Of a DNA stretch of 64,000 nt, positions 26,393 to 33,621 are shown piece after piece. Both the position numbers and the translations under genes were made by a program. The notes beneath the pieces were generated by a model. It had not been told where the DNA came from and made no database searches. It was given only the letters and a program-made list of their open reading frames with translations. The stretch lies in NCBI GenBank assembly GCA_964449455.1, contig CAYUYV010000001.1, positions 1 through 64,000 of the forward strand, in the 5' to 3' direction. Positions within the stretch are counted from its first letter, which is position 1, and each line of letters opens with the position of its first letter. The stretch comes from CAYUYV01 sp964449455 (GTDB taxonomy: Bacteria; Pseudomonadota; Alphaproteobacteria; JAJFIK01).

Positions 26393-26728
26393 ATGAGCAG
26401 TATACAGCCCATTGACTTGCAAACACTGGATGGAAACATCAAGAAGCCCGGCATGGTGACGACCCGCGAGGAAGCCTGGGAGGCCGCCCAGATCTTTGAG
26501 GGCATGATGCTTGGTCAGCTGATGAAACACATGATGTCTGGCCTGAAGGCGGATGGACCCTTTGGCGGAGGCTTCGCTGAGACAATGTGGCGGGATATGT
26601 TGGTCGAAAAGGCCGGCGATCAGGCATCGGTCGCGGGCGGGATCGGAATCGCTCGAGACGTCTATAAGGTGCTTGTGGCCGGTTTGGGTGACCCCGAAAG
26701 TGATCAAGTGATGAATAACGAGGCGTGA
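26393..26728 (+). CDS. flgJ: Rod-binding protein (FlgJ N-terminal domain only)
   Basis: A 111-residue protein with the rod-binding domain found at the N-terminus of FlgJ: AAQIFEGMMLGQLMKHMMSG, then FGGGFAETMWRDMLVEKAGD. It lacks the muramidase domain of enterobacterial FlgJ, as is normal in alphaproteobacteria, where a separate enzyme opens the peptidoglycan. It caps or scaffolds the growing rod. AGGGGGAAAG lies directly before ATG 26393, 8 bases after flgI, so it is co-transcribed. Confidence 0.85.
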   Translation: MSSIQPIDLQTLDGNIKKPGMVTTREEAWEAAQIFEGMMLGQLMKHMMSGLKADGPFGGGFAETMWRDMLVEKAGDQASVAGGIGIARDVYKVLVAGLGDPESDQVMNNEA

Positions 26729-26730
26729 GC

Positions 26731-27243
26731 ATGGTGTGGTTTGATCGGCTCAAAGATTTTACGGCTCTTTCCGTCGACACGGAGAACGCGGAGAAACAAG
26801 ACAATGTCAAAGAAAGTGTCTCTTATGAAGAGGGCATCACTGATGATGGAGATCTGTTTCGACTGATTGAAACCTTGACTGTGTCGGTGCAGGCTGATCG
26901 GAAGGACCTTGCACAGGGTCGATGTGACGCGGTGCTTCAGCGCACATCCGAAACACAATTCCTCATCCATGAGCTGGAAGGGACGCTCCGCCGTCGAGGT
27001 GGCCAAATTCGTCTGTGGCCGGAGGCGAGAAGGCATTCTGTGGAGACGGCATTCAAAACGCTGATCACGGAGGCCCAAAAGACCTGCCATCATATTGAAG
27101 CGCTCCACACGGCTTCACGGGCCATCTCAAACCATCTGCTTGAAGCTGCCGAAAGGCAGCTCTCTGACGGCACCTATCGACGCAATGGCGAGAAGCAAAC
27201 CTCAAAGCAACTCTCTTTGAGCCAATTTTCCGCCAAACTGTAG
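26731..27243 (+). CDS. FlgN-like putative export chaperone
   Basis: A 170-residue, mostly helical, charged protein with no signal peptide or membrane segment. Long amphipathic helices (LFRLIETLTVSVQADRKDLA; VETAFKTLITEAQKTCHHIE) resemble FlgN-type chaperones for FlgK and FlgL, and the gene sits just downstream of flgJ, a common place for flgN. Identification is by size, helicity and context, not by a clear signature. ATG 26731 with GAGG upstream is preferred over a GTG at 26725 that overlaps the flgJ stop. Confidence 0.55.
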   Translation: MVWFDRLKDFTALSVDTENAEKQDNVKESVSYEEGITDDGDLFRLIETLTVSVQADRKDLAQGRCDAVLQRTSETQFLIHELEGTLRRRGGQIRLWPEARRHSVETAFKTLITEAQKTCHHIEALHTASRAISNHLLEAAERQLSDGTYRRNGEKQTSKQLSLSQFSAKL

Positions 27244-27364
27244 ATTTTACGCCGCTGAAAACGCAGCGGGTTAGTCTCATTGGCGCTGGCAACACGGACT
27301 GAGTGTTGTTCAGGCCCAGCGTCAGAAGGCGCCGAAACGGACCTGTAGAAATGGGAGTTTGATC

Positions 27365-28828
27365 ATGGTCTCTATCTTGACAAACCAGTCGGCGCAAGTG
27401 GCTCTCCAGACCATGCGCAATGTGTCGTCGAATTTGCAGGAGACGCAGAACCGCATTTCGACCGGACTTGAAGTGCGGTCGGCCAAGGATAACGCCGCCT
27501 ATTTCCTTGTGGCGCAGACCGTGCGGGGCGATCTCTCCGTCCTCGAAGGATTGCGGGATAACCTGACTTTGTCGGTCAATGCGGCCAAGACGGCGACGAA
27601 CGGGATCAATGCGATTTCGGAGAATCTCAATGAGATCCAGAGCGCTCTGACAACGGCGGATACCGGCCAGGCGCTGGAAGAGCTGCAATTTGCCATCAAC
27701 AATCTGGTGGAAGAAGTTGAGGGTACCATCAATGCCACATCCTTCAACGGTGTGAATCTCCTCAAAGGAAGTGGAACACAGACGGTCACGACATCGATTG
27801 TCCGTGATGGCGGAGACTTTCAGATCAACACCTTTACGCTTCGGTCCCAGGATCTGGACAACATTGTGGAAGACGCCAATCTCGATGTTCTGTACAGGAC
27901 TTATGCTCCGGAGGCCGCGGAGCGGTTTGATGTTGACGGAAATGGCGCGGTCGATTTTACAAGTGCGGCGGATTCCAGCTTCTTTTCTCGCACCGTGCGG
28001 GAAGCAGTTGATACGGATGGCAGTGGCACGATCGATGCGCCTGACTTTGCCGTCAATTTCGACATTGATGGCGACACCACCGACGATGCGCTCCAGCTTT
28101 CCGCTGAGGCGGTGGCCCAAGGGGCTGTCGAGCAATTTGAGGCCCTTGGCATAACCTTCTTCGATCGCGATGCAGGCATCATTGAAGATGCTGGTGCAAG
28201 TCAGTTCGCTGGTGTGACCAATCGAAATATTCTTGATGCTGTGGTGACGGAAGTGGCGGCAGCCGATACCTTCCTCATTTCGGCCGATGAGGATTTTCGC
28301 CAGCAGCTCGAAGACAATGGGGTCGTGTTTAAGTTCGATGCGGCTGTTACCAGTGGCGCGGAAGCCGTTCAGCGTTTCTCCATCGACCTGACGGCGAACT
28401 CGTCCGTGATTGACCCATCGTCCGGGACAGCCTTTACCAATCGGGAGCTCCTGGAACGGACGATTGACTCATCCTTCTTGCGCGGCGCGGCGGAGGCGTC
28501 GGGTTTCTCAGCCGTTTTGAGGAAGATCCAGGTCAATGGGCCGGATGGCAATGTGCAGGCTGGCCTGGTTCTGGCGGAATCGCTGATCTCCCGAGTCAAT
28601 GTTAATTCCTCCACGCTCGGCACATTCGAGCGTACTCTGGAGAGCCGTCAGAACTTCCTGGAGAACCTGACGGACTCCCTTGAAACGGGTGTCTCGTCCC
28701 TTGTCGAGGCGGATCTTGATGAGGAATCGACCCGGTTGCAGGCTCTTCAGACTCAGGAACAGCTTGCCATCCAGGCCCTTACCATTGCGAACTCGCGGCC
28801 ACAGAACGTTTTGTCCCTCTTCCGCTGA
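27365..28828 (+). CDS. Flagellin with EF-hand/dockerin-like loops in the central domain
   Basis: A 487-residue flagellin. The N-terminal D0/D1 region has LQETQNRISTGLEVRSAKDN and the C-terminal region has LQALQTQEQLAIQALTIANS followed by RPQNVLSLFR. The variable domain (about residues 185-245) contains two calcium-loop patterns: DVDGNGAVDF from residue 189 and DTDGSGTIDAPDF from residue 216 (ligand positions D216, D218, S220, D224, D227), plus a degenerate DIDGDTTDD from residue 233. Such loops are unusual in flagellins. ATG 27365 follows GGGAG. flaF and flbT, which control flagellin production in alphaproteobacteria, lie just downstream, separated by a strong hairpin. It is the only flagellin gene in the window. 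Confidence 0.95.
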   Translation: MVSILTNQSAQVALQTMRNVSSNLQETQNRISTGLEVRSAKDNAAYFLVAQTVRGDLSVLEGLRDNLTLSVNAAKTATNGINAISENLNEIQSALTTADTGQALEELQFAINNLVEEVEGTINATSFNGVNLLKGSGTQTVTTSIVRDGGDFQINTFTLRSQDLDNIVEDANLDVLYRTYAPEAAERFDVDGNGAVDFTSAADSSFFSRTVREAVDTDGSGTIDAPDFAVNFDIDGDTTDDALQLSAEAVAQGAVEQFEALGITFFDRDAGIIEDAGASQFAGVTNRNILDAVVTEVAAADTFLISADEDFRQQLEDNGVVFKFDAAVTSGAEAVQRFSIDLTANSSVIDPSSGTAFTNRELLERTIDSSFLRGAAEASGFSAVLRKIQVNGPDGNVQAGLVLAESLISRVNVNSSTLGTFERTLESRQNFLENLTDSLETGVSSLVEADLDEESTRLQALQTQEQLAIQALTIANSRPQNVLSLFR

Positions 28829-28849
28829 TACCGGATGATCATTGGAGGG

Positions 28850-28870
28850 CCGGCGCCAAAGGGGCGCCGG
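28850..28870 (+). terminator. GC-rich hairpin after flagellin
   Basis: A perfect 8-bp stem (ccggcgcc with ggcgccgg) and a 5-base loop 21 bases after the flagellin stop, followed by ttct. It probably terminates or stabilises the abundant flagellin transcript; partial read-through into flaF is likely. Confidence 0.6.
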
Positions 28871-28904
28871 TTCTCCGTCCCGCTAACCCGAGCCAGGACC
28901 GCCC

Positions 28905-29321
28905 ATGATGCAGCATCGGTTTGCCGCAAACTCCTTCGCCTACAAACAAACCATTAAGGAAACCGAGAATCCACGCCAGATTGAAAGGCGAGTCTTTGCC
29001 CAGATCACCCGGGAACTCGAAGTCTTTGGCGAAGCACAAGCCGAGCGTGAGGCGAAGCCTGTTGAAAGTGATGCCCTCGCGCGCAATCAAGCGCTTTGGG
29101 GCCACCTGATGTTCGACGTCATGGATACAGAGAATTCCCTTCCCGATGTTTTGAAAGCCCGAATCATTTCCCTAGCCCTGTTCGTGGATCGTCACACGGG
29201 TGATGTTCTGCGCGGAGAGAAATCCGTCGGTCCCTTGATCGAGCTGAATCGATGCATGATGCAGGGTCTGGACAATCGCATGCCTGACTTTTCCGCAACG
29301 GAGCCCGCCCATGGGACTTAG
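28905..29321 (+). CDS. flaF: Flagellin biosynthesis regulator FlaF
   Basis: A 138-residue cytoplasmic protein with the FlaF pattern: YKQTIKETENPRQIERRVFA, then LARNQALWGHLMFDVMDTEN, SLPDVLKARIISLALFVDRH and IELNRCMMQGLDNRM. In Caulobacter and relatives FlaF promotes flagellin synthesis or secretion, opposing FlbT. Tandem ATG codons at 28905 and 28908 are both possible starts. The gene overlaps flbT by 11 bases. Confidence 0.93.
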   Translation: MMQHRFAANSFAYKQTIKETENPRQIERRVFAQITRELEVFGEAQAEREAKPVESDALARNQALWGHLMFDVMDTENSLPDVLKARIISLALFVDRHTGDVLRGEKSVGPLIELNRCMMQGLDNRMPDFSATEPAHGT

Positions 29322-29739
29322 ACTGCGTTTGCGTCCCGGTGAAATGTTCGTCGTCAATGGCTGTGTCATCCAGAATGGCGAACGCCGCAACACCGTCACC
29401 ATCTCCAATTTCGGTCAGGTCCTCCGTGCCCGCGACATTCTGCAGCCGGATGAGGCCAAAACGCCGGTTGCACGGATTTATCTAGCAATCCAGTCCTTTC
29501 TTCTCGATCCTGGCGAGGTCGATGACCTGGTGCCTGACCTCAATCTGGTGGCGGCCCGGTTGATTGCGAGAACGGAAGATCTTGAAATACGTCAGCGTCT
29601 TCTGGCGGCGATCCACCATGTTCATGAGCGGGACCATTATAGTGCCCTGGCAAAATTGCGGCCGCTGCTGGCCCCCCGCTCCGTAGACGCCGCTTCAACC
29701 CTGACCGTTGATCGTGTCGTGATGGGGGGATGCCCGTGA
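29311..29739 (+). CDS. flbT: Flagellin mRNA regulator FlbT
   Basis: A 142-residue protein with the FlbT pattern: LRLRLRPGEMFVVNGCVIQN, then ARDILQPDEAKTPVARIYLA and RTEDLEIRQRLLAAIHHVHE. FlbT binds the 5' leader of flagellin mRNA and represses translation until the hook is complete (known for Caulobacter). It starts inside the end of flaF, and its own stop overlaps the DUF1217 gene start, so the three genes are coupled. Confidence 0.94.
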   Translation: MGLRLRLRPGEMFVVNGCVIQNGERRNTVTISNFGQVLRARDILQPDEAKTPVARIYLAIQSFLLDPGEVDDLVPDLNLVAARLIARTEDLEIRQRLLAAIHHVHERDHYSALAKLRPLLAPRSVDAASTLTVDRVVMGGCP

Positions 29740-30527
29740 CAACCACCTTCCTGACCTATCAACGAATCTCACGGGATTATACGCAGACTGCAGAGCGGCT
29801 TGCGGAACGGACTGAAACGGCGCGACAGATCGACGAATGGCGCTCCACAATCACGAGTGTGAAAAGTGTCGACGCTCTTGTCGATAATCCGCGTCTTTAT
29901 CGGTTTGCCATGACGGCCTTTGGCCTTGAGAGCCAGATCTTTGCGAAGGGACTGATTCGGAAGGTTCTCAATGAGGGAACCGAAGATCCTCTGGCCATGG
30001 CCAACAAGCTGACGGATAAGCGGTTCAAGGCGTTTGCCGAGGCCTTTTCCTTTAAGGACGGCGAGGCTCCCTCGACATCCGATCCCGTCGCCATGGAGCG
30101 CATTGTCAATCGCTTCGTCGTGCACAAGCTTGAGACATCTGTTGGCGAAGACACCCCAGGTGCCCGCCTTGCCCTTTATTTTGAGCGGGAAGCGCCGAAG
30201 CTCACCTCGTGGTTCCAGGTTCTTGCAGACCGTGCCCTCTCGGAAGTCGTCCGAACCGTTTTGCGCCTGCCTCAAGAGGTGGCCGGACTGAATATCGATC
30301 GCTATGCGGATATTTTGGAAGAACGGCTTGACTTGGAAGATTTCCAGGATCCCGAAAAACTTGACAAATTTATCAAGCGTTTCACAGTGCTTTACGATCT
30401 CGACAATGGACCGCCACAGGCTTTCACACCGCGGGCTGCGCTGGCTGGTCCTCTTGATCCGCGGGCATCGGGTTTCGGTCTGTCTGCGGATCTCATGCTG
30501 AGCCTGGCTCAGATACGCCGTCAATAG
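29730..30527 (+). CDS. DUF1217 family flagellar-cluster protein
   Basis: A 265-residue protein matching the DUF1217 family found almost only in alphaproteobacterial flagellar clusters: FAMTAFGLESQIFAKGLIRK, then NKLTDKRFKAFAEAFSF, RLALYFEREAPKLTSWFQVL and LSEVVRTVLRLP. The biochemical role is not established. It has no signal peptide. The start overlaps flbT by 10 bases. Its last 35 bases overlap the 3' end of the convergent fliI gene. Confidence 0.85.
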   Translation: MPVTTTFLTYQRISRDYTQTAERLAERTETARQIDEWRSTITSVKSVDALVDNPRLYRFAMTAFGLESQIFAKGLIRKVLNEGTEDPLAMANKLTDKRFKAFAEAFSFKDGEAPSTSDPVAMERIVNRFVVHKLETSVGEDTPGARLALYFEREAPKLTSWFQVLADRALSEVVRTVLRLPQEVAGLNIDRYADILEERLDLEDFQDPEKLDKFIKRFTVLYDLDNGPPQAFTPRAALAGPLDPRASGFGLSADLMLSLAQIRRQ

Positions 30528-31962
30528 GGCCCACCTGGAGATCCGTCGACCCAAGCGGGCCCGCTTCCGGTTCCATGATTTCAACGCGGCTGTCGTCTGG
30601 TTCGTAGCTTGCTTCGCTCGTGTCCGCCGCGTCCGGGTTCTCAAATCCCATAATGGTTCCAAGCCGGTCGAAACCTTTCGCGGCCGGCGTCGCTTCATAT
30701 TCGCTTTGAGAGAAGAACGCGTCGAGCTTTGGCTTCTGGTCCACGGCCTTGTCCGTTTCCGCATCACTTCCCTTGCGATAGGCCCCCATGCGGATCAGTT
30801 CTTCGCGGTCCTGATAAGTGGCCATGGATTTGCGCGCCGCGAGACGGACTGCGTTCTCCCAGTCTGAATGGGCACCGGGCAGCACCCGCGAGATGGAGCG
30901 GACGAGGTCGATGGCTGGATATCGGCCCTGCTCGGCAATGCTCCGGGATAAGACGAGGTGGCCATCAAGGAGGCCGCGGACGGCATCGGCGATGGGTTCA
31001 TTGTGATCATCCCCCTCGACGAGGACCGTAAACACACCTGTGATGTCGCCCTGGCCCCCCATTCCCGGGCCGGCCCGTTCAAAGAGGCGGGGCAGCTCGG
31101 AAAAGACGGTCGGCGGATAACCCTTCGCCAAAGGTGGTTCGCCAGCGGACAGGCCGATTTCCCGTTGAGCCATGGCAAAGCGGGTGATGCTGTCAACCAT
31201 GCACAAAACCTGTCGGCCGCGTTTGCGTTGGTCCTCGGCGATGGCCATGGTGAGATAAGCAGCACGCCGGCGCATGAGTGGCATTTCGTCGGCCGTCGCG
31301 ACGACCACGACCGACCGTGCAAGACCCTTTTCACCAAGATTCTTAACAATGAATTCATTGACCTCCCGGCCGCGTTCGCCAATCAGCCCAATGACATTAA
31401 CGTCTGCGGAGGAGCGTCGGGCCAGCATGGACAAGAGCGTGGATTTACCCACGCCGGATCCGGCGAAAATGCCCATTCGCTGGCCTTCGCAGAGCGGTGC
31501 CATGGTATCCAGTGCACGGATGAATGTATCGATCTTTCGGCCAATCGGGCGCCGGGCGCAGGCATTGGGCGGCGTGTTCATTAGGGGAACAACGAATTCA
31601 CCACGCGGCAAAGGGCCCTGGCCATCTATCGGTTCCGCCTTGGCGTTGATGATGCGGCCCAGCCAGCCGTCACACGGCCGGATGGTGGCCATGGTTTCGT
31701 TGAAGCGAACACTGCATCCCACGGCAATGCCATGCAGGTCTTCGGTTGCCATCAGAATGGCCCGATCCCCCCTGAAGCCCACGGTCTCGCACACCACATG
31801 GGCGCCGCCCCGGGTTTGCACCTCGCACTCATCTCCCACAGCGAGCACCCGCTCAAGACCAACGACCTCGATGGTCATGCCGAGGGCGCCGGCGACCTGG
31901 CCGCGCCAGACCGGTTTCGGCAGAGATCTGAATTCGGACGCCAACTCGTCGAGAATTTTCAT
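30493..31962 (-). CDS. fliI: Flagellar export ATPase FliI
   Basis: A 489-residue F1-type ATPase that energises flagellar export. The Walker A is AGSGVGKST (residues 167-175), followed by VNVIGLIGERGREVNEFI, a Walker B near LCMVDSITRFA, and GEPPLAKGYPPTVFSELPRL. After the normal end of the family (around FDRLGTIMGF) there is an extra acidic C-terminal tail of about 50 residues, whose last part lies in the overlap with the convergent DUF1217 gene. It stands alone on the minus strand, divergent from flgB. fliJ, its usual partner, is not recognisable beside it. Confidence 0.95.
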   Translation of the reverse strand: MKILDELASEFRSLPKPVWRGQVAGALGMTIEVVGLERVLAVGDECEVQTRGGAHVVCETVGFRGDRAILMATEDLHGIAVGCSVRFNETMATIRPCDGWLGRIINAKAEPIDGQGPLPRGEFVVPLMNTPPNACARRPIGRKIDTFIRALDTMAPLCEGQRMGIFAGSGVGKSTLLSMLARRSSADVNVIGLIGERGREVNEFIVKNLGEKGLARSVVVVATADEMPLMRRRAAYLTMAIAEDQRKRGRQVLCMVDSITRFAMAQREIGLSAGEPPLAKGYPPTVFSELPRLFERAGPGMGGQGDITGVFTVLVEGDDHNEPIADAVRGLLDGHLVLSRSIAEQGRYPAIDLVRSISRVLPGAHSDWENAVRLAARKSMATYQDREELIRMGAYRKGSDAETDKAVDQKPKLDAFFSQSEYEATPAAKGFDRLGTIMGFENPDAADTSEASYEPDDSRVEIMEPEAGPLGSTDLQVGPIDGVSEPGSA

Positions 31963-32095
31963 AGATCGTGCCCCTGTTCGTTTCCCTGAAGATTACGGCC
32001 GAGATGTAAAAAGACCATCAGCGAGATGCAGCAGATCTGCTAAGAGGCGAAGCAAAGGGCATCCGTGAGGGGATGAAACACGGGAGGATCGAACC

Positions 32096-32491
32096 ATGAT
32101 CACGCAAGGTATCGGCCTATTTGACCTGACGGGCACACGCCTTGACTATCTGGAGACCCGTCATTCGCTCATTGCTCAGAATGTTGCTAATGGGAACACG
32201 CCGGGCTTTCAGGCAAAAGATCTCGTGGCTTTTGAAAAGGCGATGGATGTTAGCCGTCATGTGCCGGTTGACAGAACCCATTCCGCACATCTGGTTCAGG
32301 ACGGCGAGACTGATCCGTTTCGGACGGATCATCGTCCGACAGTCTGGGAGACCGTGCCAAGCGGTAACTCAGTCAATCTGGAACATGAGATGATCAAGGC
32401 ATCGGAGATTGCAGGAGCCCACTCTCTTATGTCCAACATTTATGCCAAGCATATGTCCATGTTGCGCATGGGTTTTTCCACCACGACATGA
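32096..32491 (+). CDS. flgB: Flagellar basal-body rod protein FlgB
   Basis: A 131-residue rod protein of normal length. N-terminal RHSLIAQNVANGNTPGFQAK (the rod-family ANNIAN-like motif) and C-terminal NLEHEMIKASEIAGAHSLMS. It forms the most proximal rod with FlgC and FliE. GGGAGGA precedes ATG 32096. It is the first gene of the flgB-flgC-fliE-fliQ-flhA-fliR-flhB operon and is divergent from fliI. Confidence 0.95.
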   Translation: MITQGIGLFDLTGTRLDYLETRHSLIAQNVANGNTPGFQAKDLVAFEKAMDVSRHVPVDRTHSAHLVQDGETDPFRTDHRPTVWETVPSGNSVNLEHEMIKASEIAGAHSLMSNIYAKHMSMLRMGFSTTT

Positions 32492-32521
32492 GTTTCGTCA
32501 TCATCAGCTTAGTGAGGATCT

Positions 32522-32938
32522 ATGGACCCGCTCGCTCTGACCATGCGCGTGGCCGCGGCTGGCCTTGAGGCCCAGAGCACGCGTATGCGTGTGGTCTCGG
32601 AAAATATTGCCAATGTGAACTCGACCGGAAACGCACAGGGTGCTGACCCTTTCCGGCGAAAGACCATCCAGTTTGAAAACTTACTCGACCGAGGGATGGG
32701 CGTGCATTTCGTGCAAGTGAAGGAGATCGGAGTGGATAAGAGTCCCTTTCGCTCCGTACACAGTCCAGGACATCCAGGTGCGGACGAGAATGGTTATGTC
32801 AAACATCCCAATGTCAATTCTCTGATTGAAATGACGGATCTGCGTGAGGCCAGCCGAAGCTATGAGGCCAATCTCAATGTGATCGAACAGGCCCGAAGCA
32901 TGCTGACCCGAACCGTGGGGCTCCTTGAACGAACCTAA
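32522..32938 (+). CDS. flgC: Flagellar basal-body rod protein FlgC
   Basis: A 138-residue rod protein. MRVVSENIANVNSTGNAQGA at the N-terminus and NVNSLIEMTDLREASRSYEA followed by NLNVIEQARSMLTRT at the C-terminus are diagnostic. It follows flgB by 30 bases with GAGG upstream of ATG 32522. Confidence 0.96.
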   Translation: MDPLALTMRVAAAGLEAQSTRMRVVSENIANVNSTGNAQGADPFRRKTIQFENLLDRGMGVHFVQVKEIGVDKSPFRSVHSPGHPGADENGYVKHPNVNSLIEMTDLREASRSYEANLNVIEQARSMLTRTVGLLERT

Positions 32939-32989
32939 TCTTTCGTCCGAGTATCGATCGGAGCATCTACAAAAATAGGAGTGGGGCGG

Positions 32990-33307
32990 ATGATCACACC
33001 ATCCATAGGCGCCGTGGCGCAACTCTATTCTGAGTCGCGCACCTTGGGCGGGGATGGTCCTGGCGCGGCGCCGGATACGGCGGCTGTGGCGGCCGATTTC
33101 GGTGCGGCCATGAAGACGGCGGCGAGCCGGGCCATGGACACAGTCAATGAGGCCGAGCGCATGAGTGTCGCCGCGGCCCAGGGTAAAGCGAGTGTGAAGG
33201 ACACAGTCCATGCTATCGTTGAGGCTGAGATGACCGTCCATGCGATCGTCTCGGTACGAAACAAGCTGGTCGACGCCTATCAGGAAATTATGCGTATGCC
33301 GATTTGA
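32990..33307 (+). CDS. fliE: Flagellar MS-ring/rod adapter FliE
   Basis: A 105-residue protein with the FliE C-terminal pattern: KDTVHAIVEAEMTVHAIVSV then RNKLVDAYQEIMRMPI. It links the MS-ring to the rod and is needed for export gate function. ATG 32990 is correctly spaced from AGGAG; the GTG at 32981 is too close. fliQ starts 8 bases after the stop. Confidence 0.92.
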   Translation: MITPSIGAVAQLYSESRTLGGDGPGAAPDTAAVAADFGAAMKTAASRAMDTVNEAERMSVAAAQGKASVKDTVHAIVEAEMTVHAIVSVRNKLVDAYQEIMRMPI

Positions 33308-33315
33308 GGCACTCC

Positions 33316-33585
33316 ATGACTGAAGCGGACATTATCCAGATCGTGCGCGACGGGCTGTGGACAACACTGCTTGTCTCACTTCCCGTTCTGCTGACGGCAA
33401 CGGGGGTCGGGCTCGTGATTGCTCTCCTTCAGGCCCTGACGCAGATTCAAGAGATGACACTGACATTCGTACCCAAGATCATCGCCATCTTGATGACATT
33501 GGGGATATCACTTCCCTTCATGATGCTCACCTTGCGCCGGTTTGTTGACCTTTTGTCTGATCAGATGGTCTCCCCCCACCCGTAA
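33316..33585 (+). CDS. fliQ: Flagellar export gate protein FliQ
   Basis: An 89-residue protein with two transmembrane helices (LLVSLPVLLTATGVGLVIAL; FVPKIIAILMTLGISLPFMM) separated by the family motif QALTQIQEMTLTF. It is part of the FliP5Q4R1 export gate. Length matches the family exactly when ATG 33316 is used. Confidence 0.94.
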   Translation: MTEADIIQIVRDGLWTTLLVSLPVLLTATGVGLVIALLQALTQIQEMTLTFVPKIIAILMTLGISLPFMMLTLRRFVDLLSDQMVSPHP

Positions 33586-33621
33586 GGCTGTTCACGCGGT
33601 GACTTTCCCGAAAGGTGTGCC

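Noticed and set aside
27244..27364. Possible sigma-54 promoter (ttggcgctggcaacac) upstream of flagellin
   Set aside because: The -12 element TTGC is not present at the required spacing; only a GG-containing -24-like piece is seen.
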